From Rheum nobile (Eukaryota > Streptophyta > Magnoliopsida > Caryophyllales > Polygonaceae): a stretch of DNA of 64,000 bases. The notes under the pieces were generated by a model that worked only from the letters and a program-made list of their open reading frames with translations, did not search any database and was not told the DNA's origin. Position numbers and translations under genes: made by a program. Location: positions 9,734,001 through 9,798,000 of the forward strand of contig WOAB01000056.1 in the NCBI GenBank assembly GCA_027886185.1, written 5' to 3'. Position 1 is the stretch's first letter. Each line of letters begins with the position of its first letter. Shown here one piece after another: positions 1 to 10,021 of this stretch.

Positions 1-94
1 ATAGGGGGAAGATTATGGAGAACGATTTCGTACTAGCCTAGTTTGGGAGAGTATGGATGAAATGGTTGAATGAGCGAGAGCTAGAGCAAAAGAG

Positions 95-3065
95 TTGATG
101 ATAGTTTTGGTGAAACATACCTCAAATCCGTACGTAGTTAGTTTGACATGCGATAGATATGGTGAACCGAGATCTGGGAGGCTGAAAGTTAATGTAGAAA
201 ATCCAGAGTTGTCTGTTCCGAGGAGTCGAAAACGCATATTGAAGAAGTGCGGTTGTAGATTCGAGCTATATGGGTGTCGTTTGAAAAACGAGCTAGGGTC
301 TCTTACTGAAAGATGGGTCTTGAATGTTATACATGGCACCCACAACCACATGCTTTGGATTAGCTTTCATGGGAATGCATTCATGGGTCGAATGACCCAG
401 GAGGAGGAGGTCATGGCTAGGAGATGGGGCGATGGTCGGAAGACTTCGAAAGAGATTGTTTCGGAGTTGAGGCAAAACTTTCCGAGAAATGTAACATCAA
501 TGAAGCAAGTTGCCAACTTTTTGTAGAAGCTCCATTATAAGGATCATGGGGAATTGACGGTTACCCAATGGTCCCTTCATTTTTTGAAAGAGAACGAGTA
601 TCTTTTCTATCCTCTTAGGAATGTGAAGAAAGGGGACGAGGTGAAGATCCTGTTTTTTGCTCACCGGAGTCGCTACGGTTGTTGAAGAAGTTCTCGCACG
701 TGGTGATCATTGATGCCACATACAAGACAAATAAGTATGTAATACATTTTAATAATAGTTAGTTATTTTTCTATGTGCTACATTTTAATTAGTTATATTC
801 ACTAAGTATTGGTACGTTTATTTCTTGTCTATGAATAGGTATGATATGCCTTTGGTGGAGATTGTTGGTTTTACTTGCACTCACAAGACGTTCAACATTG
901 CGTATGCATTCACCCGAGCGATTAGTTTTTCCATTACCGGTGGATAGTGAGGGCCCTTCGGAACTTGTTTGAGTAGTTGGGAGTAATGCCAAATGCTATA
1001 ATGACCGATTGTGAAAAGGCTCTCATAAAAGCTATTAAGGTAGTTTTCAAAGACATCCCGATAAGACATCTCTTGTGCTGGGTCCATATTAGAAACAACA
1101 TCAAGGCACATGCCGACAAGGTTATAAAAGACAATGCCAAAGTCGATATGTTTACAAACCAGTGCTGGGGACTTTTTTGCTCGACCACTGAGGAAAGGTA
1201 CGAGGAGAGGCTCAGAGCATTGAGGACGTTGTGGAAGAGCGGCCTTGTTGGATACGTTGAGAGGGAATGGCTGACTCCTTACAAGGAAAGCATAGTAAGA
1301 GCATGGACGGATTACACCCTTCACTTCTTCACGAGGACTTCAAACAGGTATCCTTTGAACATTGTGTAGTTGATTGTTTTTACTATTGGGTCTGAAAGTC
1401 GTACTAAGGCAAGAAATGTTTCCGTTTTGATAGGGTTGAGGGGATGCATCGTGTGTTGAAAGATATTATGGGGTCTAGCAGAGGCGGCTTTAACAGAGTG
1501 ACCGTGAGGATCCACCATGCAATCATTATTCAAATCGTCACGATTAGGGCGACCATGAACAACTCACTGTCTACACGACCAATGGAGTTCAATGATCCAG
1601 GGTTTCCGGAGCTTGCATGAATGGTCTTTTCAAGGCTCTTTTACAGAGTGTCGAATAGGTGTTTTGATTTTTTGTTGGCCATGTATGATCATATAGTCAA
1701 GGAGGACTATTCAGAAGTATGCGACGATCACTGGATGAGAGACTGCCTTGGGCTGCCGTGCGTCCACGATATTGCAAAAGCCATCATTACAAGGACCGCT
1801 CTCACTCCAGACGACATTCACGACTTCTAGAAGGACTTGCATTGGAAAGAGGATCCAACAACATTTGCACTTGCTGACGACAATATTTCGATGTCCGTTC
1901 CAGAGTTGAGATTGCGTGAGATGTGGTCGAGAGTGCAAGGACAAACTTTGAACCAAGCCACGTTATGGCAAGTGAGTGATCTGTACATGGCCTTGGAGCA
2001 TCTGGAACATAGTACGTTTATGGAGCCGACGAACATCTATAGAAAGGGAAGACCAAGTGGTGCGAAGAACAAGGCAAAGGGGCGACTAGGGAAAAGAGTC
2101 AGCATGAGCACGTAAGAGAAGACTTACTAAAGTCTGAGAAGGCAAAGGGAAAGGGAAAGGGAAATGAGAAGGCAAATGAGAAGGTGAAAGGTCCAGGCTG
2201 TCCCAGAAAGCAAGCAAGTTTCGTGGTGATCGACGTTAAGGACATGCAATCCCAACCCCAACCATAAGTACAGCCAAAGACCGATATCCATAGCGTCGAG
2301 ACTGACCATGTGGGAGTTGGTCCATCGGAGTGGCCTGAAGAACCCATGCGTCATTTTGCGGTGGACTTTGAGGTTCAGATTATCGATTACTTCTGGTTTG
2401 AGTACATTAACAATGCTATGGATGTACGTTCAGACAGACACTATGGATATCGGTCTTTAGATGTACTTATGGGATGAGTCAGGGTCAATATCCCTTGATT
2501 TGTAGCGCGCTGGCAAAGGAGTTGCGTGCCAACCGACAAATATGGGAGCCGATATGAGAACTTACACGAGCTCCAGGGTCATGGGATGATCTAATGGTTC
2601 AAGTTAACTATGTGAAGACCCCTTGCGGCGAGGATTATTGGCTTGACATGCCATTTATGAGTTTAGTGTTTGCCACGGTGTATAACGTTGTTGTCGTCAT
2701 CTTATCTCAGTACCCTTTATTGTGCTTACCAATAAGGTCGTCTAGACCAAGCCTCGCTCCTCCCTTACAAATTTTGGGGATAGCACACGTAGGGCATCAC
2801 AACCACTGGATACCGGTAATGCTTTGTATCTCTACTTGTACTTCGATGTTGAGTTATCATTTCATGTATGCTAATTGCGTATTTTTTGTTTGTATTCGTA
2901 TAGGTGACGCTCAGTGACGACTCTCCATTACCACCCATTACGGATGCGAGGCGAAGACGTTGCGATCGAAGAATCTTGTGGTGGGAAGGATTGTATGCTT
3001 CAAAATTGCAGGAGTTTAAGGAATGTCGCATGGCAGCCGGTCAGAATCCAAATTATTTGGTGTAG
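95..3065 (+). pseudogene. Decayed MULE transposase (FAR1/MuDR type) with C-terminal OTU-like domain
   Basis: Remnant of a Mutator-like transposase, the nuclear enzyme that cuts and inserts MULE DNA. In order: a FAR1-type DNA-binding zinc finger (95-526, with CGCRFELYGCR and GTHNHML), the transposase core (IIDATYKTNK, then YDMPLVEIVGFTCTHKTFNIAYAF, MTDCEKALIKAI, LLCWVH), a SWIM-like segment (GLPCVHDIAKAI, about 1750-1785), then an OTU-like region (YGYRSL; GEDYWLDMPFMS; IGIAHVG-like; HNHWIPV) at about 2430-2820. Two GT-AG introns are readable at 735-838 and 1348-1433; removing each restores the protein frame. Decay: in-frame TAG at 524-526, a one-base loss near 664, further stops near 969, 1618 and 1828, and more in the OTU part. 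The 5' end may lie outside the window and I found no terminal inverted repeats. Family assignment is from remembered family motifs; the loss of function is read directly. Confidence 0.85.
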
Positions 3066-3098
3066 TTGATCGACATTACCAGTAGTTGATGTAATAAT

Positions 3099-3343
3099 CG
3101 TGTGATCTGTAATGCAATATAATTTTAGGTGTGGGTATCTTTTGGTTATTTGCTCATGATTTTTGCTTTGGTGGGTTTCAGAGTAATCCAATTTTTTTCA
3201 AAAAGAGATCAAACTTATGCAATCATAACCCTGGAATTCATACATTTGCAAACTTATGTAATCAAAAAGACATCAAACTTATGCAATCATAACCCTGGAA
3301 TTCATAAAAGACATCATAAACTTATGTGTAATCATAACCCCGA
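3099..3343 (+). repeat. Left direct repeat: 3' flank of the MULE gene, copy 1
   Basis: AT-rich stretch directly after the transposase/OTU coding remnant. It shares a long, clearly recognisable match with 4123-4328, from CGTGTGATYTGTAATGCAAT to TAATCATAACCCCGA. This left copy contains an extra internal duplication of a segment with AGACATCAAACTTATGCAAT. Its right edge abuts the DRM-like coding at 3344. The position makes it the 3' untranslated or flanking sequence of the MULE gene. Confidence 0.85.
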
Positions 3344-4122
3344 GAATGTTGCTCTTGCTCCTAAGGAAGTTTGGGATACAATCTCTCCCTTCTTATATGA
3401 TATTGAACCGGAGTTTGTGGATTCCAAGTATTTCTGTGATGCTGCTAGGAAAAGACGATACATCCACAACTTACCTATCGGGAATCGATTTCCCCTTCTC
3501 CCACTGCCTCCTAGAACGATTCATGATGCTTTACCCCTTCTCTCACTTCCTCCTAGAACGAACGTATGTAGCGTTGTGCCGCGCGACAAACCAGGAGACG
3601 CCCGCCCAGTGTCGTGCCCGCAATGTCGCGTCCGCCCATTGCATTGTCGCGCCTGCTGCGCCGCACCCACCGTCGTGACCGCAATGCCGCGCGACAAACC
3701 AGAAGACTTCCAGAAGTGGCTATTGGACCTCCATACTTCTACTACGAGAATGTTTCTCTTGCTTCTAAAGGAGTTCGGAAGTGCAAAGTTGACTGAAAAG
3801 GATCCGCAAGAAGCTTGAGAACTGGCCCGATGACCCACATCTGGGCGTGTAGAAGTACGTCATGTATGAGTGTAAGAAGTGGAATCTGGTGTGGGTTGGG
3901 AGGAACAAACTTGCGCCCCTCAAACCAGATGAGATAGAACTCCTACTACTGTTGCGTACCAACTCTCTGTCCTGAAGGAGATATTTATAGCTGGAATCAA
4001 GGTTCTGTCCCTGTTCTCTGGGATTAGAGGGGGAGAGGTGGCCCTGCATCACTTGGGCATCCCTCTGAAAGTGGTGGTCTCGGTCAAAATCTCATAAATG
4101 AACCAAAACATTGTGAAGAGCT
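3344..4122 (+). pseudogene. Rearranged fragments of a DRM-type DNA (cytosine-5) methyltransferase
   Basis: Pieces of a Domains Rearranged Methyltransferase, the RNA-directed DNA methylation enzyme. Piece A (3344-3535) reads ENVALAPKEVWDTIS, EPEFVDSKYFC, then IHNLPIGNRFPLLPLPPRT. After a GC-rich insert (3560-3700, with a repeated CCGCGCGACAAACCA) piece B restarts with GPPYFYYENVSLASKGV, jumps to SAKLTE, continues in other frames with LENWPDDPHLGV and YECKKWNLVWVGRNKLAP, jumps again to YQLSVLKEIF and ends in LSLFSGIRGGEVALHHLGIP (the SAM-binding region, with Gly to Arg at GIGG). Piece B thus re-copies the start of piece A and lacks two internal segments. Stops and frameshifts make it non-coding. 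It lies between two direct repeats. Identification rests on remembered plant DRM2 sequence. The UBA domains and the catalytic PC-motif region are absent. Confidence 0.85.
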
Positions 4123-4328
4123 CGTGTGATTTGTAATGCAATATAATTTAAGATGTGGGTATCTTTTGGTTAATTGCTCATGATTTTTGCTTTGGTGGGT
4201 TTCAGAATAATCCAAATCTTTATTCAAAAAGACATCAAACTTATGCAATCATAACCTTAAAATTCATACATTTGCAAATTTATGTAATGACAAAGACATC
4301 ATAAACTTATGTGTAATCATAACCCCGA
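4123..4328 (+). repeat. Right direct repeat: 3' flank of the MULE gene, copy 2
   Basis: Second copy of the sequence at 3099-3343, shorter because it lacks the internal duplication. It starts CGTGTGATTTGTAATGCAAT and ends ATCATAACCCCGA, so the DRM-like fragments sit exactly between two copies of the same MULE 3' sequence. Confidence 0.85.
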
Positions 4329-4391
4329 TAATATATCTTCCTCCTTAACTTCACGTTTGAATCTGAAAGGGTCTGGTTTAGCTGTTTAAGC

Positions 4392-4631
4392 TCATTTCTT
4401 TCCATGACTAATTCTGATAATCTTGGCAACATTGTCGTCATACGGTGGATCAAGCCACTTAAAGGTATGACACCCTCTCATTGTACCATCCCACTCCATT
4501 GGGATGTAATCCTTGCATGCGAGATACCTTCTTTTGTAGTGATTGGGTTTGTCGCAAGTGTACATGACAACCGGGAAATTGCATTGGCACATTGTAACCG
4601 GAGCTTGTGCACTGCTGGACAACGAAGCCAT
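4392..4631 (-). CDS. GRF-type zinc-finger ORF, 79 aa, probably TE-associated
   Basis: Small ORF with a GRF-like zinc-finger pattern: CQCNFPVVMYTCDKPNHYKRRYLAC then GCHTFKWLD. Two cysteines near the N-terminus, a Cys in RYLAC and a Cys-x-x-F-x-W-x-D ending match the usual CxC...GR.F..C...C.FF.W.D spacing, although the GR is KRR here and the first half is degenerate. GRF fingers bind single-stranded nucleic acid and are common in transposon-associated plant proteins. Start MASLSSSAQ is plausible. There is no recognisable enzyme domain, so this may be the N-terminal part of a broken gene or a passenger of the neighbouring MULE. Confidence 0.5.
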   Translation of the reverse strand: MASLSSSAQAPVTMCQCNFPVVMYTCDKPNHYKRRYLACKDYIPMEWDGTMRGCHTFKWLDPPYDDNVAKIIRISHGKK

Positions 4632-4910
4632 CTTCTCCTATGAACTTGGTATCCTAGATCTGGAATATGAATTATTGTATCACAAGCTATAAACTCTTGC
4701 AAAAACTAAAGCCAAAAAAGGTGAATAATGTTACCGAAAAGCTGAATAATCCCTCACGGGGTCGAGTTTTCTCCTCAGCACGGCGGATCTGGAGCTCGCA
4801 AATGCAGAAAAATGACCGTTTACAATTAAAGCCAAAAGAGACGAGTTGAATGTTGTGTTTGGATGTGGAAGAGAAAGGAAATTAGCGTGTGTATATATAG
4901 GCTGAAAATT

Positions 4911-5125
4911 AGGCCGTTAGAAAAATGACCGTTTGTGTGTTAACAATTAACGCATAAACGGTCAAATTTTTCTAACTGCCATTTTTACAAAAAAGGCCCA
5001 TACAGAACTGGGCTCAAATTCAGGCCCAGTGTTGTGCGTTAATGTTTAACACACAGTGTTGTGCGTTTAACATTAACGCAGAACACTGAGCCTGAGTTTG
5101 AGACCAGTTCTGTATGGGCCATGAA
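4911..5125. repeat. Nested palindromes (foldback DNA)
   Basis: Two adjacent inverted repeats. The first (4911-4980) pairs GCCGTTAGAAAAATGACCGTTT with a near-complement ending in TTTTTCTAACTGCC. The second and larger (4995-5120) begins GGCCCATACAGAACTGG and ends CCAGTTCTGTATGGGCC, with the arms continuing inward to TGCGTTAATGTTTA opposite TAACATTAACGCA. Such foldback DNA is typical of MULE or MITE ends, but I saw no target duplication. Confidence 0.75.
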
Positions 5126-5269
5126 TTTAGCCCAATACTATGCGTTTAACATTAACGCAAAGTTGTTATATAATGATCTATTAAGCATTTAAGGCATTTA
5201 TATCTGGACTTTATGATAATGATAATTGTTATTTTAAGATTTTTATACTTTATACTTATACAATATTTA

Positions 5270-5960
5270 TCAATTATAGTTTATACTAATGTAATTTATA
5301 ATGATTTATTAAGCAAGTATTACTTGTACTATATAGTAATGTCATATGGCGAAGTCTTATGAATTTATAACTTCAACTTTATACGTACGCTATAGCATGA
5401 AGTATGAAGAAGTCGAGAGTTATAGTTTATACTAATGTAATATAATGATTTATTAAGCAAGTATTACTTGTACTATATACTAATGTGATATGATGAAGTC
5501 TTATGAAGTTATAACTTGAACTTTATACTTACGCTATAGCATGAAGTATGAAGAACTCGAGAATTATAGTTTATATTAATGCATTATTATTATTTCTTAA
5601 GAAGTTATCACTTGTATTATATACTGATGTGATATGACAAAGTCTTATGAAGTTATAATGTGATATGACGAAGTCTTATGAAGTTATAACTTCAACTTTA
5701 TACGTACGCTATAGCATGAAGTATGAAGAAGTCGATAATTATAGTTTATACTAATGTAGTATTAGTATTTCTTAAGAAGTTATCACTTGTATTATATACT
5801 AATGTGCTATGACAAAGTCTTATGAAGTTATAACTTGAATTTTATACTTACGCTACATCATGAAGTATGAAGAACCCGAGAATTGTAAGTTATAACTTGA
5901 AGAAGTCGAGAATAATAGTTTATACTAATGTAATATTATGATTTCTTATCAAATTATTAC
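5270..5960 (+). repeat. Irregular tandem repeat with GAAGTTATAACTTC palindrome
   Basis: Four recognisable units share TTTATACKTACGCTATAGCA followed by TGAAGTATGAAGAA, at about 5380, 5520, 5697 and 5840, spaced roughly 140-180 bp. Each unit also contains TTATAGTTTATACTAATG and the palindrome GAAGTTATAACTTC or a one-base variant. No coding potential seen. Confidence 0.75.
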
Positions 5961-5999
5961 TTTCATGACGTATTATGAAATTTCTACTTTAGTAGTTTT

Positions 6000-6795
6000 T
6001 TGCGTTATTTTGCCATTTCATGAATAATCGTTATTATTGGGCCTTATTGGGCTCATTTTGTATTTTTGGTATTTTTGACCCATTTCATGAATAATCCTTA
6101 CTATTGGGCCTAATTTGGGTCCATTTTGCATTTTTGGTATTTTTGGCCCATTTCATGAATAATCCTTACTATTGGGCCGTATTGGGTCCATTTTGCATTT
6201 TTGGTATTTTGGCCCATTTTATTAATAATCGTTACTATTGGGCCTAGTTTGGGCTCATTTTGCATTTGTGGTATTTTTGACCCATTTCATGAATAATCCT
6301 TACTATTGGGCCTTATTGGGCCCAATAGTCATTTTTGGTATTTTTGGCCCATTTCATGAATAATCCTTACTATTGGGCCTTATTGAACCCATTTTGCATT
6401 TTTGGTGTTTTTGGCTCATTTCATAAATAATCCTTACTATTAGGCCTTATTGGACCCGTTTGCATTTTTGGTGTTTTTGGCCCATTTCATGAATAATCCT
6501 TACTATTGGGCCTAGTTTGGGCCCATTTTGCATTTTTGGTGTTTTTGGCCAATTTCATTAATAATCGTTACTATTGGGCCTAGTTTTGATCCATTTTGCA
6601 TTTTTGGTGCTTTTTTGCCATTTCATGAATAATCCTTACTATTGGGCCTAGTTTGGACACCCTTAAGTTTTTTGCGTATGTATTTTATATTGGGACGATT
6701 TTAAAGTTTTTCGCCCATTTCATTCATAATCCTCATGTATCGGCCTTATTGGGCCAATTTTGTAGTCTTTGCGTTTTTGGCCCATATTCTTCAAT
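6000..6795 (+). repeat. Minisatellite array of about 67-bp units
   Basis: About a dozen diverged copies of a unit containing CCCATTTCATGAATAATCCT, TACTATTGGGCCTTATTGGG, CCCATTTTGCATTTTTGG. Units differ by point changes and small indels, so the array is not recent. It contains no gene. Confidence 0.85.
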
Positions 6796-7803
6796 CAATC
6801 CCAAAAAGTACTAAAGTGTACGAAATATAAAAACACACACACATACATAACATAAAATCTATATAAACGTCAATCATACAAATACATGCATAACATCCCT
6901 AACCTCCACCCGGCCGACTCTCACTACCCTCCCCGTGCTCGTGTATAGAATCCCGAAAAACCTATGACGAATCATGAGCTCCTCAACCTCCTCAACGAGA
7001 ATAGCGCTCATATACCTCGGCGTCTCTAAATATGCACGGATCTCACCAGCAACCAACTGGTTCCGTTGTATTCGTAATGATAATACCCATTAGAATTTAT
7101 ATATGACAAATTAATAATAAACATTTATTGAATTAAACGAATCAAACATACCGCAACAGTGTCCAGTGTCCACCGAAGGTGTGGAATGGACAAGGCCCGC
7201 GGGACGATCCTGTCTAGTGGATCCACCAGCACATGAGAATAATCGTCCAACCAATCCAGATTGTCATCCATCACAACCCAATATAATATGGTTGGTGGAT
7301 GCTCAATCTGGATCAGAGGCCTTGGATCCTCATCTCATGCCCCCAATAGATGATCCTCGAATGCGACCGAGCAGTGGGAGAGGTCGTTCTGGCGGGTGAC
7401 TGATTTTGACTCTGGAGGTAAGTGAGCGATTCCCTGTACATGCCTAAACTGACGGAGCACATGGTCCGGCAGATACGACTCCTATATATCCATGATCTGG
7501 ATTATGCCTCTAAAGAGGGAAGGAGCGTACTCTGGTTGGTCGAATGATACCCCATCAAAAGGGAACCACTGTACCTATAACAAATAATTAATATCAAATT
7601 AGTATTTTGCGTCAATATATATTATAAAATAAAATATTAATATAACGAAACAGATTACCTCATCAAATCTGATGTTGTCCAACATCTGGCACATACAGAC
7701 CAAACAACCACGATCCTTGCCTTGTGGGACCTCCTGGCCGTCTCTGATGGCAACAACATCGGCATCCATAGAAGCAGGGTTGATAAGCACTACTTTGTAG
7801 GGC

Positions 7804-9291
7804 TTAAGTAAGAGTCATTAGAGGTTTTATTGGTGTCATTCAGGTAGATTTAGATATATTCATATGTATGGCGTTTGGGGGCGAAGTTGGTGTACTTGGA
7901 GGTGTTTGAGCAGTTTTGGATATCATATGAGACACTGAGGAAGAAACCACATGAGAAGACGAGGAAGAGGAGTGCAATGAAGAGTAGAAGAACCATAGGC
8001 TGAATTCAATTGGTTCGTTCTCTCTATTCCGATGTCCAAATGGAGTGATTCCAATTCGAGGAGTTAGCTTTTGAAGTCTACTGCAAGTCCTCAAAATATG
8101 AGCGCGATCCGAGTTGGGAATCAAAAGTTATGGCATTTTTACGGAAGTGTCGCAGGAGCTGAACCGAAAAACGGCGACCGCCGTACAAAGACGGTGACCG
8201 CCGTAATTACGGCGCCCGCCGTGAACCTTACGGCGCCCGCCGCAATTGGCTTTCCACCGAACTTGGCTACGAAGTAACCACGGTGTCCGCCGTTTAATTG
8301 CGGCGCCTGCCTCGATTACGGCGCCCGTCGCGGGAGATGCGGCGACCGCCGCCGATGCCTGAAGTCCGCCGCGCCGTTTCTTTATTTGCATTATTTTATT
8401 ACTTTTTATTATTTCATTTTAGGTTAACTTAGCTTTATTTCCTTTAGTATTTAAGGGTTGAAAAAAGGCTTGTTTGCCTATCTATTATCAACTCTCCTGA
8501 ACCCTAATTCTACTTCTCCTTTCTACGTTCTACGTTATGAAGAACTAAGTCTCCCTGGCTTAGTCAGACGCTGAAGCTTTCGTTTTGATTCAGTTGTGAG
8601 ACTCTCGTTATTAATCTATTACATGGTTTTTATCTATTCTCTTGCTTAAGTTGCTTATGATTGATATTGATAATCTCTATTTGGACGCAACTAGGGTTTG
8701 TCATTATTGATCTATTGCTAGATTTAGATTGTTACTGGTTGAGCATATCTATTTCAGAGTAGCAATTATATCGTACTAGTATCTGATTGTGCTAGTCTTA
8801 TGCAGAAGAGAACTGATTTACATTCTAGGATAAAAGCTGGTTGTTTTATGCTAGAATTGTATCCAACTATATTCCTATCCGTAAGGCTGCTGTTAAACTG
8901 AGTCTTGATAGTTTCATGGTTATTTAATTAGTTAGTGCTAATAGTATCTGGTTGTGCTATTAGTTATATCTGAAAAGGAATTGGAATCACCATTGCATGA
9001 GATTTTGAATGAGTATCTATGATCAACTTGTCATACGAATAGTGGATGTTGTTTGACTAAGTGCTTTTCCCATCACTGATTTCACAACTCTTTCGCTTGT
9101 TTACTTTTGCATGCTTAGATTACTTAAACTCACAAAACCCCACTTTGGTTACTTTGGATTGACATATAAATTGCATACTAAGATAGAATCTGCCTCCCTG
9201 TGGATTCAACCTTTACTTACCTAAGACTACGGTTTAAGGTTTGTTTGGATATTTTGCATAGCAGTGTTTACACGACAAAAACCTGTTATCA
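7804..9291 (+). mobile_element. Solo LTR (Ty3/gypsy, Athila/Tat-like) inside the plant-mobile-domain remnant
   Basis: 1488 bp flanked by AGGGC (7799-7803) and AGGGT (9292-9296), a near-perfect 5-bp target duplication. The right end (CTCCCTGTGGATTCAACC, then TTACACGACAAAAACCTGTT and ATCA) has the look of Athila/Tat LTR 3' ends. Removing it rejoins VIDP to YKVVLINPAS in one frame. The left end starts TTAAG rather than TG, probably mutated. There is no PBS, polypurine tract or internal coding, so this is a solo LTR. Nothing else is seen in 8400-9290. Confidence 0.75.
8155..8375 (+). repeat. CG-rich GGCGCCCGCCG repeat cluster inside the solo LTR
   Basis: At least six copies of GGCGMCCGCCG-like motifs separated by short AT spacers such as TAATTA and TGAACCTTA. 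It is a sharp GC and CpG peak inside an AT-rich LTR. Open frames here are a by-product of the composition. Confidence 0.8.
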
Positions 9292-9581
9292 AGGGTCAAT
9301 GACATAATGTCCACAGACTAGTGTCGCTGCACCTAATAAATCCGCTTGTATATGCGCAGCGCGGCGACGAACAATATCTGAGATGTGCCTCCGAGGCACA
9401 ACACGTCGGTCGGCTACTGGAGACGGATGTGTGAGCCCCTCAGAACCTCCCAAGGCGTCCCGTACCGCCTAAATTTTGTTATTTGGTAATTTATTATAAA
9501 CGTTATTTATTTGACAATCGCATTTGATTAATATATTTCATTATAACAAACTTTAATTTCATTGCAAATTTCATTTTTAAT

Positions 9582-9645
9582 TAGATTTCTTCAATTGTAA
9601 TTGGATTGAGATTATCAATCCAATTACATTTGAAGAAATCTAATC
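9582..9645. repeat. AT-rich hairpin
   Basis: Inverted repeat: TTTCTTCAATTGTAATTGGATT is mirrored by AATCCAATTACATTTGAAGAAA around a short GAGATTATC-type centre. The surrounding 9480-9800 is AT-rich and shows no gene. Confidence 0.75.
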
Positions 9646-9799
9646 AAAATTTAGAAGAAAATCTAAGTTCTAATTTCATTTCATTGTAACTTACATTTCA
9701 TTATTAGAAATTTAATTTCGAATAATGAAATCTAATTATATACTAATTTCTATTTTCTAATTCTAATAAAATATGATTTCATTATAATTACATTCTAGT

Positions 9800-10021
9800 T
9801 CAATCGGCCCAACAAGGCCAAATTGGGCCTAATAAGCACAATAAGGCCCAATTGGGCCCAATGTGCCATAATCAGGCCCAATCAACCCAATACGGCCAAA
9901 TCGGGCCCAATATGGCCAAATCGGGCCCAATCAGTCCAATATGGCCCAATACGCCATAATCGGGCCCAATATGGCCCAATCGGGCATTATATGGCCCAAT
10001 CGGGCACTATACGGCCCAATT
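9800..10021 (+). repeat. Short tandem array of GGCCCAAT-type motifs, left part
   Basis: Repeats of GGCCCAAT, CGGGCCCAATATGGCCCAAT and close variants. The ORF here (rich in GPIRPN-type residues) is only a translation of the repeat. The same motif resumes at 14451-14515, so the Cassandra element and the large LTR interrupt one original array. Confidence 0.85.

Larger units (their letters stand above)
6874..9473 (-). pseudogene. Plant mobile domain (MAIN-like) gene remnant
   Basis: Reading on the minus strand from 9473: an exon (9297-9473) with RRHISDIVRRRAAHIQADLL and VCGHYVIDP, interrupted by a solo LTR, then LINPASMDADVVAIRDGQEV and MLDNIRFDEV (7659-7798), a GT-AG intron (7575-7658), then WFPFDGVSFDQPEYAPSLF and SYLPDHVLRQFRHVQGI. 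The last motif is the hallmark YLPxRVLRQFGxxQ of the plant mobile domain found in MAIN-like proteins and many transposons. A further segment, AGEIRAYLETPRYMSAILV, lies at 6874-7056. In-frame stops (for example before ESYLPD) and the LTR insertion show it is dead. Whether it was a host gene or a TE passenger cannot be told. Confidence 0.65.

Noticed and set aside
8071..8391. Alanine-rich ORFs near 8100-8400
   Set aside because: Translation of the repeated GGCGCCCGCCG words within a solo LTR.
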